Assembly (NCBI RefSeq): GCF_002834145.1
Contig: NZ_PHNT01000016.1
Location: 30,634-94,633 of the forward strand
Source of the DNA: Roseovarius salinarum
GTDB taxonomy: Bacteria > Pseudomonadota > Alphaproteobacteria > Rhodobacterales > Rhodobacteraceae
Length of the DNA: 64,000 nucleotides
Direction of reading: 5' to 3'
A program made the position numbers and the translations under genes. The stretch's first letter is position 1, and the number at the start of each line of letters is the position of its first letter. Positions 16,700-24,957 of the stretch are shown piece by piece. Below the pieces are notes generated by a model. It was not told where the DNA came from and searched no databases. It saw nothing but the letters and a program-made list of their open reading frames with translations.

Positions 16700-17875
16700 T
16701 TACGGGCGCTCGAGGCACATGGCCACGCCCATGCCGCCGCCGATGCACAGTGTCGCGAGGCCCTTCTTGGCGTCGCGGCGCTTCATCTCGAACAGCAGGG
16801 TGTTGAGGATGCGCGCACCGCTCGCGCCGATCGGGTGGCCGATGGCGATGGCACCGCCGTTGACGTTCACGATCTCGGGGTCCCAGCCCATGTCCTTGTT
16901 CACGGCGCACGCCTGTGCGGCGAAGGCCTCGTTGGCCTCCACGAGGTCGAGGTCCCCGGGCGTCCACCCGGCCTTTTCCAGCGCCTTGCGGCTGGCGTGG
17001 ATCGGGCCCACGCCCATGATCGACGGGTCGAGCCCGGCGGTGGCGTAGCTCGCGATGCGCGCCAGCGGCTCGATGCCGCGCTTTTCGGCCTCGTCGGCAC
17101 TCATCAGCAGGGCGCCGGCGGCGCCGTCATTGATGCCGCTGGCGTTCGCCGCGGTCACCGAGCCGTCCTTGGCGAACGCCGGCCGCACCTTCTGCATGCC
17201 TTCCAGCGTGGCGCCGTGGCGGATGTATTCGTCCTTGTCGACGGTGATGTCGCCCTTGCGGGTCTTGACGGTGAACGGGATCACCTCGTCGTCGAACTTG
17301 CCGGCGTTCTGCGCGGCCTCGGCCTTGTTCTGGCTGGCCAGCGCGAACTCGTCCTGCGCCTCGCGGCTGATCTGCCATTTCTCGGCGACGTTCTCGGCGG
17401 TGTTGCCCATGTGGTAGCCGTTGAAGGCGTCCCACAGGCCGTCGCGGATCATCGTGTCGATGTATTTCATGTCGCCCATCTTGTGGCCCTGCCGCAGGTT
17501 CGCGGCGTGGGGCGCCATCGACATGTTCTCCTGCCCGCCGGCGGCGATGATCGCGGCGTCGCCCAGCTGGATGTGCTGGGCGCCCAGCGCCACGGCGCGC
17601 AGGCCCGAGCCGCAGACCTGGTTGATGCCCCAGGCCGCGGATTCGATGGGCAGCCCGGCGTTGACATGCGCCTGCCGCGCGGGGTTCTGGCCTTGGGCAG
17701 CGGTCAGCACCTGGCCGAGGATGGTTTCCGACACGTCCGATTTCTCGACGCCCGCGCGGTCGACCAGGGCCTCGAGCACGGCGGTGCCGAGGTCGTGGGC
17801 CGGCGTCGAGGCGAAGGCCCCGCCGAACGAGCCGACGGCGGTGCGGGCCGCGGAAGCGATTACGACATTGGTCAT
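16700..17875 (-). CDS. phaA: Acetyl-CoA acetyltransferase (beta-ketothiolase) PhaA
   Basis: Thiolase of 391 residues, condensing two acetyl-CoA to acetoacetyl-CoA at the head of PHB synthesis. The acyl-accepting Cys is in [10 protein letters not shown] near residue 88, the His in the [11 protein letters not shown] block near 347, and the second Cys in CIGGGMG near 377, all intact. A degradative acetyl-CoA C-acetyltransferase (AtoB) has the same fold, but adjacency to phaB supports PhaA. The start [15 protein letters not shown] is standard. The leader at 17933-17946 holds a TGCGT/ACGCA repeat that may be regulatory. Confidence 0.93.
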   Translation of the reverse strand: MTNVVIASAARTAVGSFGGAFASTPAHDLGTAVLEALVDRAGVEKSDVSETILGQVLTAAQGQNPARQAHVNAGLPIESAAWGINQVCGSGLRAVALGAQHIQLGDAAIIAAGGQENMSMAPHAANLRQGHKMGDMKYIDTMIRDGLWDAFNGYHMGNTAENVAEKWQISREAQDEFALASQNKAEAAQNAGKFDDEVIPFTVKTRKGDITVDKDEYIRHGATLEGMQKVRPAFAKDGSVTAANASGINDGAAGALLMSADEAEKRGIEPLARIASYATAGLDPSIMGVGPIHASRKALEKAGWTPGDLDLVEANEAFAAQACAVNKDMGWDPEIVNVNGGAIAIGHPIGASGARILNTLLFEMKRRDAKKGLATLCIGGGMGVAMCLERP

Positions 17876-17994
17876 GGGTGGACTCCTCCGAAATATCCCG
17901 GTTCCGGGGCGGCACGCCCCGTTTCGTTACGTTGCGTCATAACGCAGATGCCGCGGTGCGGCAACACACGCGGCGCGCGATGGCGGCGCGGCGC

Positions 17995-18837
17995 TCAGGC
18001 GCTGGCGGCACGCGGGGCCGGGCTCTGCCAGGGCGGGCGCACCGTGGGCGCGGCGAAGAAATACCCCTGCATGCAGTCGATCCCCTGCCGGGTCAGGAAA
18101 GCGGCGTCGGCGGCCGTCTCGACGGACTCGGCGATGCTGACCATGTCGAAATGCCGCGCGATCGAGATGAGCGCGGCAGTCAGCACCTGGTTGTCGGGGT
18201 CGCCGGAGATCCCGCGGATGAACTGCCCGTCGATCTTGATGATGTCGAAATAGAAGTCCTTGAGATACCGGAATGACGTGTATCCCGCGCCGAAATCGTC
18301 GAGCGCGAAGCTGATGCCCCTGTGCTGCAGGTCGGCCATGAATCCGGTGACAAGTTCGGGCACGCGCATGGCCGATGCTTCGGTGATCTCGAGGATCAGC
18401 CGTTCGGCGATGGTGGGGTCGCGATCGAGGCCGCGCAGGAGCGTGCGCATCCAGCGCCGGTATCCGATCGAACGTGCGGACATGTTGATCGAAAGCCGGA
18501 GACCGGGGTGGGCGTGCAGCGCCTGAAGCCCCTTGCGCAGTGCGATGCAGTCGATCTCGCGCCCGGTCTCGGTTTCCTCGACCGCGTGGATGAAATCCCG
18601 CGCGGGGATGACGCGGCCGGTGTCATCGAGAATGCGAATCAGCCCCTCGTAGAAACCCGGGCGTTCCGGGTGGGCGGCGGGCATCACCGGTTGATAGGCC
18701 AGCATCACCTTGCGCGCGGCCACCGCGCGGCGCACCATGTCGAGTGCCGAAGCGTCGCGCGCGGCGACCGCGTAGGACAAGGGGTCCTCCTGGCCCGGCG
18801 GCACATCCGCCCATTTCGCCCGGTTTCCTGCGGCCAT
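17995..18837 (-). CDS. EAL-domain cyclic-di-GMP phosphodiesterase-like protein
   Basis: Stand-alone EAL domain of 280 residues with no sensory, membrane or GGDEF domain. EAL proteins hydrolyse c-di-GMP to pGpG. The signature is YEGLIR (EGL in place of EAL), followed by the conserved INMSA Asn, the ITEAS Glu, the DDFGAG loop, the IKIDGQFI Lys, an AESVET Glu and a QGYFFAAP end. All metal and catalytic acid positions appear retained, so the enzyme could be active in spite of the Ala-to-Gly change. It is preceded on the same strand by no gene and ends about 120 bp from the phaA start. Confidence 0.85.
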   Translation of the reverse strand: MAAGNRAKWADVPPGQEDPLSYAVAARDASALDMVRRAVAARKVMLAYQPVMPAAHPERPGFYEGLIRILDDTGRVIPARDFIHAVEETETGREIDCIALRKGLQALHAHPGLRLSINMSARSIGYRRWMRTLLRGLDRDPTIAERLILEITEASAMRVPELVTGFMADLQHRGISFALDDFGAGYTSFRYLKDFYFDIIKIDGQFIRGISGDPDNQVLTAALISIARHFDMVSIAESVETAADAAFLTRQGIDCMQGYFFAAPTVRPPWQSPAPRAASA

Positions 18838-18937
18838 GGCGCCCTCGCGTTCCTGACATGCGCAGGGCCAATCTTGGCGCTGTGGGCTAAGGAAAGCTTA
18901 AAGGTCGCATTTGAGCGATCCCGCCGCGCCCGCCGGT

Positions 18938-19885
18938 TCATTCCGCGCTGCCGGGGGCGGGCAGCCCGGGGGTGCCCGCCGTGTCCGGGTTCTGTGCGAC
19001 GTGGCGGCGCTTGATCTGATCCGTTGTCTCGCGCGTGCCGTCATGGCTCCAGCCCGGGGGCTTGACACAGTACGCCAGCCGGTCGCGCCATGTCAGCCCG
19101 GGGCGCGTGATGTCACGGAAGATCGCCACCCATTCGTGGAAGGCCACGCGCAGTGGGTTGAAGGTGCCCAGGTTGTGCACCAGCCCGTAATCCACGCGCT
19201 CCTCCTCGAGCTCGGGCACGAAGGTGCCGAACAGCTTGTCCCAGATGATGAAGACGCCGGCGTAGTTGGCATCGAGGTAGCGCGCGTTGCGCCCGTGGTG
19301 GACCCGGTGATGGCTGGGCGTGTTCATCACCGCCTCGAACCAGCGGGGCGTCTTCCCGATCGCCTCGGTGTGGATCCAGAACTGGTAGATCAGGTTGAGC
19401 CCGCCGCAGAACAGCACCATCGCGGGGTGAAAGCCCAGCAGGATCAGCGGCGCCCGCACCACCATCATGAAGGTGAAGGGGCCCGTCCATGTCTGCCGCA
19501 GCGCGGTCGTCAGGTTGTAATGCTGGCTGGAATGATGGTTCACGTGGCTTGCCCAGACCCACCGGACGCGGTGCCCGAAGCGGTGCACCCAGTAATAGCG
19601 CAGGTCGTCCAGGACAAAGCACAGGGCCACGATCCACCAGCCTGTCCCGAGATCGAGCGGCGTGATCCGCCACAGCGCCATGAAGAACCCGTAGGCGATG
19701 AAGCCCAGCAGTATTCCGGAGGTGACGTTGCCGGCCCCCATCACGAGCGAGGTCATGGCATCGCGGGTCTCGTACCGCCCGCCGCGGCCCTTGACGGCGA
19801 TCCACGCCACCTCGGCCAGGATGGCCGCGACAAAGAGCGGTACGGCCATCTGCACGATATCCGGGTAGGTCAATTGATCCCTCAT
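18938..19885 (-). CDS. Sterol desaturase / fatty acid hydroxylase superfamily protein
   Basis: Integral-membrane di-iron oxygenase of 315 residues. The three histidine clusters expected for the superfamily are present: HRFGH near residue 90, HVNHHSSQHYN near 112, and HRVHHGRNARYLD near 198. Several hydrophobic helices flank them. Substrate cannot be assigned from sequence; bacterial members act on sterols, carotenoids or acyl chains. The ATG overlaps the stop of the preceding small membrane protein (ATGA), so they are co-translated. Confidence 0.85.
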   Translation of the reverse strand: MRDQLTYPDIVQMAVPLFVAAILAEVAWIAVKGRGGRYETRDAMTSLVMGAGNVTSGILLGFIAYGFFMALWRITPLDLGTGWWIVALCFVLDDLRYYWVHRFGHRVRWVWASHVNHHSSQHYNLTTALRQTWTGPFTFMMVVRAPLILLGFHPAMVLFCGGLNLIYQFWIHTEAIGKTPRWFEAVMNTPSHHRVHHGRNARYLDANYAGVFIIWDKLFGTFVPELEEERVDYGLVHNLGTFNPLRVAFHEWVAIFRDITRPGLTWRDRLAYCVKPPGWSHDGTRETTDQIKRRHVAQNPDTAGTPGLPAPGSAE

Positions 19886-20274
19886 GCCGTGTCCTCCAGC
19901 AGGGCTGGCCAGCGGTCGGCTTCCCGCGCGTCGAGCCTCAGGTGAACATGCGGGGCGGTGAAATCCGGCAGGTCGATTCGCACCCCGGACCGCGTGCGCC
20001 GGGCGCGTGCGCCAATGAGGTAACGCGCGGTGGTGTCTGCCCCGACCGGCCAGACGATCCCGCGGCCGCGCTGCGTTTCGACCAGCGCGGCGCCGCGGTC
20101 ATGGCTCACGATGACGGCCAGTGCCGGATCATCGGGGAATTCCGCGGCCCAGGCCGCGCGTGCGGCATCCTCGTCGGCCAACCGCGCGGGCTCGGACAGG
20201 CCCAGCAGGTGCAGCAACCCGACGATCCCGGCAATACCGGCCGCGACAAGAATGATCAGAACGTGCAACGGCAC
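19882..20274 (-). CDS. Small membrane-anchored protein of unknown function
   Basis: Protein of 130 residues with one N-terminal hydrophobic helix (about residues 4-26) and a soluble remainder (AVIVSHDRGAALVETQRGRG). I do not recognise the family. It overlaps the sterol-desaturase gene by 4 nt upstream on the same strand, so the two probably act together at the membrane. Confidence 0.7.
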   Translation of the reverse strand: MPLHVLIILVAAGIAGIVGLLHLLGLSEPARLADEDAARAAWAAEFPDDPALAVIVSHDRGAALVETQRGRGIVWPVGADTTARYLIGARARRTRSGVRIDLPDFTAPHVHLRLDAREADRWPALLEDTA

Positions 20275-20337
20275 GGGGCCCCTCCCTGAACGGGAGTAAG
20301 CCCAAGAGGCACGTGCGTTGTCAAAGGTGGCGTGGCG

Positions 20338-20964
20338 TCAGGCCTCGGTCGGGTGCACGCGGGCGACGCGCCGACCCCTGGCCGACGCCTTTTCGCGGTA
20401 GACCTCGGCGCGGGCGTTCTCGGTCAGGCGGCGCAGGTCCTGGCAAAGGCGGCGGTGCAGCCCCTCGATCTCGGGCGTTTCGCCGCGCAGGGCACACAGG
20501 CTGGTCGGCACGCCGCGCACGCGCAGGTGCAGTGCCGCAAGCTCGCCGGGTGTGCTGGGCCGGCGGACGAACATGCTTTGCACCTCGACCAGGTGAAAGT
20601 CCTTGCTGATCCGGCTCCTGCCATAGCTGTTCAGGCTGCGCAGGCGGATCATCTGTTCGGCGAAGTTCACCTCGAGTTCGCGGCGGAAACCGCGTGTTGC
20701 GAAGGCGAAAAGGAAAAGGCCGGTGGCGACGGCAAGAAGGGAAAACATGACCTTGCTGTGCATCGTGCCTTCGAGGGACAGAAGCCATGGGGCCAGGGCA
20801 CCCAGAACCATGAGCATACCCGCCGACCGCACGATCGTCTCGATCCAGACCTCGCGCTGGAACGGCCCCGCGCTTTCGCGGACGCCGAAGACATGCTCCC
20901 CGGCCTTGCCGCCTTTGGCCGGGACGACCGTTTCAAGAATTCCGAAGGTTGCGTGCGCGTTCAT
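20338..20964 (-). CDS. Two-helix membrane protein of unknown function
   Basis: Predicted 208-residue protein with two hydrophobic helices at about 47-65 and 72-92, followed by a basic C-terminal cytoplasmic domain (residues 95-208). Family not recognised; a conserved roseobacter hypothetical is likely. The ATG at 20964 (MNAHATFGILE) has GGAGAGG in front; the frame is open to 21060 but the extension is Cys/Pro-rich and lacks a ribosome site. Confidence 0.7.
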   Translation of the reverse strand: MNAHATFGILETVVPAKGGKAGEHVFGVRESAGPFQREVWIETIVRSAGMLMVLGALAPWLLSLEGTMHSKVMFSLLAVATGLFLFAFATRGFRRELEVNFAEQMIRLRSLNSYGRSRISKDFHLVEVQSMFVRRPSTPGELAALHLRVRGVPTSLCALRGETPEIEGLHRRLCQDLRRLTENARAEVYREKASARGRRVARVHPTEA

Positions 20965-21126
20965 CGGTGCCTCTCCGCATCCATTGCCTGCCTTACCAAT
21001 GGTTGAGTGGAAAGATGGCGGATTTTTGGCGCAGGACGGGCAATTTACCAGCACGCACACCCCTTTCGCGCCACCGGGGCACCGGCGCGCGATTGCCCGT
21101 CGGCGGTGCCGTGGATCGCAATGTCG

Positions 21127-21726
21127 TCAGCCGGCCTCGACAAGGGCGCGCACGATCGCGCGGGCGCTGTCCGAGTTCCAGTCGGCGTCGCCCTGCAGGC
21201 GGGCGACCTCGCGGCCCTGTGGATCGACGATGATGGTGATCGGCAGGCCGAGGATACCCATGTCGCGCGCGATCTTCTGATCGGGGTCGCGGTGCAGCGG
21301 CAGGTTGTCGACGCCGATCTCGTCGAAGAATTTCTTCATCGCGGGCGGAGGGTTGCGGCCCGTCGCGATCGTGACGACCTCGAAATCCGGGCCGCCGAAA
21401 TCCGTCTGGAGTTCCGAAAGCATCGGCATTTCCTTGCGGCACGGGGCGCACCACGTCGCCCAGAAGTTGACCAGCAGGTGCTTGCCCGCGAAATCTGCCA
21501 GCGTCCCGGCTTCGCCGTCGATGGTCTCGAACGCGCTTTCGGAGACGGCGCGCGGCGTCGCGTGCACGTTCAGTTTCTTCATGTCGCCTTCGCGCAGCGC
21601 CTCGATGCGCGCGGCGTCGGCGGTGCGGCTTGCGCCCTCGTCGCTGCGTTGCAGGAAGAAGGCCAGCGCCGCAATTGCACAGACGCCGATGGCCAGATAA
21701 AGCACGGTGGATCGATTTAGGCGCAT
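21127..21726 (-). CDS. TlpA-family thiol:disulfide oxidoreductase
   Basis: Membrane-anchored periplasmic thioredoxin-like protein of 199 residues. An N-terminal helix (7-25) anchors it, and the thioredoxin fold holds the redox motif WCAPC in [15 protein letters not shown] and the cis-proline in GLPITIIVD. Such proteins keep apocytochrome c or oxidase copper-site cysteines reduced. It is divergent from argH with only 21 bp between the two starts, so their promoters must lie inside the opposing coding sequence or overlap. Confidence 0.88.
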   Translation of the reverse strand: MRLNRSTVLYLAIGVCAIAALAFFLQRSDEGASRTADAARIEALREGDMKKLNVHATPRAVSESAFETIDGEAGTLADFAGKHLLVNFWATWCAPCRKEMPMLSELQTDFGGPDFEVVTIATGRNPPPAMKKFFDEIGVDNLPLHRDPDQKIARDMGILGLPITIIVDPQGREVARLQGDADWNSDSARAIVRALVEAG

Positions 21727-21747
21727 TCATCCTCCCGAAGGGCTGAC

Positions 21748-23139
21748 ATGACTGACGAGACCTCGAACAAGATGTGGGGCGGCCGCTTTGCCGCGGGGCC
21801 GGATGCCATCATGGAGGCGATCAACGCCTCTATCGGCTACGACAAGCGGCTGGCCGCGCAGGACATCGCGGGCTCGAGGGCCCATGCCGCCATGCTCGCG
21901 GCAACGGGCATCGTAAGTGATAGGGATGCCGAGGCGATCAGGGAAGGGCTTCTCACGGTCTTGTCAGAGATCGAGGCGGGCGATTTCGAGTTTTCGCCCG
22001 CGCTCGAGGACATTCACATGAACGTCGAGGCGCGCCTGAAGGCGCTGATCGGCGATGCGGGCGGGCGGTTGCACACCGCGCGGTCACGCAACGACCAGGT
22101 GGCGACCGACTTCCGGCTTTGGGTGCGTGACCAACTGGATTCGGCCGACGCGGCCCTCGTCGCGCTGATCGAGGCGTTCCTGGGCCAGGCCGAGGCGGGG
22201 GCGGATTACGTGATGCCGGGGTTCACCCACCTCCAGGTGGCCCAGCCGGTCACCTGGGGCCATCACATGATGGCCTATGTCGAGATGCTGGGCCGCGACC
22301 TGGGGCGCGTCCGTGACGCCCGCGCGCGGATGAACGAATGCCCGCTGGGCGCGGCTGCGTTGGCGGGCACCTCGTTTCCGATCGACCGCGAGATGACGGC
22401 GCGGGCGCTGGGCTTCGACCGGCCTTGCGCGAATTCCCTGGACGCCGTGAGCGACCGCGATTTCGCGCTGGAGTTCCTGAACGTCGCATCCATCTGCGCC
22501 ATGCACCTGAGCCGGCTGGCCGAGGAACTGGTGATCTGGTCCTCTGCGCAGTTCCGTTTCGTCGCGCTCAGCGACCGGTTCTCGACCGGTTCGTCGATCA
22601 TGCCGCAAAAACGCAACCCCGACGCGGCCGAACTGATCCGCGCCAAGCTGGGCCGCGTGATGGGCGCGGGCGTCGGCCTGATGACGGTGATGAAGGGGCT
22701 GCCGCTGGCCTATTCCAAGGACATGCAGGAAGACAAGGAACAGGTCTTCGACGCGGCCGACACGCTGATGCTGGCGCTGGCGGCGATGGAAGGGATGGTG
22801 CGCGACATGACACCGGACCCGGCGGCGCTGGCGGCCGCGGCCGGCACCGGGTTTTCCACGGCGACCGATCTGGCCGATTGGCTTGTGCGCGTGCTGGACA
22901 TGCCGTTCCGCGACGCGCACCATGTCACCGGCAGTCTCGTGGCGCTGGCCGAGAAGAAAGGGTGCGACCTGCCGGACCTGGGCCTGGAGGACATGCAATC
23001 GGTTCACCCGGAAATCCGGGCCGAGGTCTTCGACGTACTGGGTGTGCACAACTCGGTCGCGTCGCGCACCAGCTACGGCGGCACCGCGCCCGAACAGGTG
23101 CGTGCGCAGATCGCGCGCTGGAAGGAGAAACTGCAATGA
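21748..23139 (+). CDS. argH: Argininosuccinate lyase
   Basis: Final enzyme of arginine synthesis, cleaving argininosuccinate to arginine and fumarate; cytoplasmic homotetramer. The 463-residue length is usual. Family signatures seen are NKMWGGRFA near the start, the [17 protein letters not shown] block with active-site residues, the [16 protein letters not shown] block, and the superfamily loop [12 protein letters not shown] near residue 285. The stop overlaps the next start (ATGA), so the lipoprotein and DUF2834 genes are coupled to it. Confidence 0.97.
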   Translation: MTDETSNKMWGGRFAAGPDAIMEAINASIGYDKRLAAQDIAGSRAHAAMLAATGIVSDRDAEAIREGLLTVLSEIEAGDFEFSPALEDIHMNVEARLKALIGDAGGRLHTARSRNDQVATDFRLWVRDQLDSADAALVALIEAFLGQAEAGADYVMPGFTHLQVAQPVTWGHHMMAYVEMLGRDLGRVRDARARMNECPLGAAALAGTSFPIDREMTARALGFDRPCANSLDAVSDRDFALEFLNVASICAMHLSRLAEELVIWSSAQFRFVALSDRFSTGSSIMPQKRNPDAAELIRAKLGRVMGAGVGLMTVMKGLPLAYSKDMQEDKEQVFDAADTLMLALAAMEGMVRDMTPDPAALAAAAGTGFSTATDLADWLVRVLDMPFRDAHHVTGSLVALAEKKGCDLPDLGLEDMQSVHPEIRAEVFDVLGVHNSVASRTSYGGTAPEQVRAQIARWKEKLQ

Positions 23140-23294
23140 TCCGAACGTCCGTGCTTCTCGTCACCGTCCTCGCGCTCGGCGCCTGCGGGGTGGACGGCGA
23201 ACCGATCCGGCCCGCCGCCAAGGAGGAACCGCGCACCGGCAGCACCGGCTGGACAAGCGGCAACGTCAGCGTTCACGTGGGGGCGACGACGTGA
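23136..23294 (+). CDS. Small lipoprotein downstream of argH
   Basis: Precursor of 52 residues with a lipoprotein signal peptide ([12 protein letters not shown]) and a lipobox LGAC with Cys17. The mature part is about 36 residues, rich in Pro, Gly and Thr. It starts in the argH stop (ATGA) and ends in the start of the DUF2834 gene (GTGA), so all three are translated as a unit. Function unknown; possibly an argH-associated accessory that rides the operon. Confidence 0.75.
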   Translation: MIRTSVLLVTVLALGACGVDGEPIRPAAKEEPRTGSTGWTSGNVSVHVGATT

Positions 23295-23593
23295 GGCTGC
23301 TCTGGCTGGCGCTTGCCGTCTGGGGTGCCGTGCATCCGATGAGCTGGTTCGTGGCGTGGTTCCGCGAGAACGGTTTCGACATCGGCGGGATGGTCGAGGC
23401 ATGGCACGCCAACGCGGCCACCAGCGGTCTGGTCTGGGACCTGACCATCGCGGCGGTCGCCGTGACCGTGTGGGTGGTGACCGAAAGCGTGGCGCGGCGC
23501 GCGTGGGCCGGGTTGCTGGCGGTGCCCGCCACCTTCCTGATCGGTGTCAGTTGCGGCTTGCCGCTCTACCTGTTTCTAAGGCGGGGCGGCTGA
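23291..23593 (+). CDS. DUF2834 family membrane protein
   Basis: Predicted inner-membrane protein of 100 residues with three hydrophobic helices (about 3-20, 45-65, 73-95) and the DUF2834-like SWFVAWFRENGFD segment. Starts at the GTG at 23291, overlapping the lipoprotein stop. Function unknown. Confidence 0.75.
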   Translation: MRLLWLALAVWGAVHPMSWFVAWFRENGFDIGGMVEAWHANAATSGLVWDLTIAAVAVTVWVVTESVARRAWAGLLAVPATFLIGVSCGLPLYLFLRRGG

Positions 23594-23657
23594 CCCGCCG
23601 GGAATTCGCACAAGCAGGCAGACCGGGGGCGCCCCGGCCATCGAGAGGACGGCGAGG

Positions 23658-24923
23658 ATGGACCACTTTCTTTACCGCGACGGCGCCCTGCACGCCGAGG
23701 ACGTGCCGGTTTCCGAGATCGCGGCGGCCGTGGGCACGCCGTTCTATTGCTATTCCACGGCCACGCTGACGCGGCATTTCCGCCTGTTCGACGAGGCCCT
23801 CGAGGGCACCGACCATCTCGTCTGCTATGCCATGAAGGCAGCGAGCAACCAGGCCATCCTCAAGACGCTGGCGGCGCTCGGCGCGGGGATGGATGTGGTC
23901 TCGGGCGGGGAATACGCCCGCGCCAGGGCCGCAGGCGTGCCCGGCGACCGGATCGTGTTTTCCGGCGTCGGCAAGACGCGCGACGAGATGCGCATGGCGC
24001 TCTCGGGCGGGATCCGCCAGTTCAACGTGGAAAGCGAGCCGGAGCTGGCCGCGCTCAGCGCCGTCGCGCAGGAGACGGGCCGCACCGCGCCCGTGACCAT
24101 CCGCGTCAACCCCGACGTGGACGCGCGCACGCATGCCAAGATCGCCACCGGCAAGGCCGAGAACAAGTTCGGCGTGCCCCTGTCACGGGCGCGCACGGTC
24201 TATGCCGAGGCCGCCGCGCTGCCCGGGATCGAGGTGGTGGGCATCGACGTGCACATCGGCAGCCAGCTGACCGACCTCGCGCCGTTCCGGCAGGCCTACG
24301 AGAAGGTGGCCGAACTGACGGGGACGCTGCGCGCCGACGGCCACGACATCCGGCGGCTGGATCTTGGCGGCGGTCTGGGCATCCCGTATGCGCGGTCGAA
24401 CGAGGCGCCGCCGCTTCCCACGGATTACGGCGCGCTCATCAAGGAGACGCTGGGCCATCTTGGCTGCGAGATCGAGATAGAGCCCGGCCGCCTCGTGGTC
24501 GGCAACGCCGGCGTGCTCGTCACCCGCGTTATCTATGCGAAAGAGGGCGAGGGGCGCGATTTCCTGATCGTCGACGCCGCGATGAACGACTTGATCCGCC
24601 CCGCCATGTACGAGGCGCACCACGACATCGTGCCGGCGCGCGAGCCCGCGCCGGGCGCCGCGCACCATCCCTACGACATCGTCGGCCCGGTCTGCGAAAC
24701 CGGCGACACCTTTGCCCGCGCGCGCGACCTGCCGCCGGTGGCGGCCGACGACCTGGTCGCCTTCCGCAGCGCCGGCGCCTACGGGGCGGTGATGGCCAGC
24801 GAATACAACACCCGGCCCCTGGTGCCCGAGGTGATGGTTCACGGCGATCAATTCGCCGTCATCCGGCCGCGACCGACATTTGACGAGATCATAAATCGCG
24901 ATACCCTCCCCCCATGGCTGTAA
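23658..24923 (+). CDS. lysA: Diaminopimelate decarboxylase
   Basis: PLP-dependent fold-III decarboxylase making L-lysine from meso-DAP; 421 residues, normal length. The PLP lysine is in YAMKAASN near residue 58, the glycine-rich phosphate loop is in LDLGGGLGIPY, and the C-terminal catalytic block reads GPVCETGDTF with the second-subunit cysteine, followed by SAGAYGAVMASEYN. GAGMDVVSGGE is another family hallmark. A GAGAGGACGGCGAGG sequence sits in front of the ATG. The next gene (TIGR02302) follows after 34 bp, so co-transcription is likely. Confidence 0.96.
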   Translation: MDHFLYRDGALHAEDVPVSEIAAAVGTPFYCYSTATLTRHFRLFDEALEGTDHLVCYAMKAASNQAILKTLAALGAGMDVVSGGEYARARAAGVPGDRIVFSGVGKTRDEMRMALSGGIRQFNVESEPELAALSAVAQETGRTAPVTIRVNPDVDARTHAKIATGKAENKFGVPLSRARTVYAEAAALPGIEVVGIDVHIGSQLTDLAPFRQAYEKVAELTGTLRADGHDIRRLDLGGGLGIPYARSNEAPPLPTDYGALIKETLGHLGCEIEIEPGRLVVGNAGVLVTRVIYAKEGEGRDFLIVDAAMNDLIRPAMYEAHHDIVPAREPAPGAAHHPYDIVGPVCETGDTFARARDLPPVAADDLVAFRSAGAYGAVMASEYNTRPLVPEVMVHGDQFAVIRPRPTFDEIINRDTLPPWL

Positions 24924-24957
24924 CGTATCCGGCCGGCAGCCCCCGTGGGAGCAAGGC

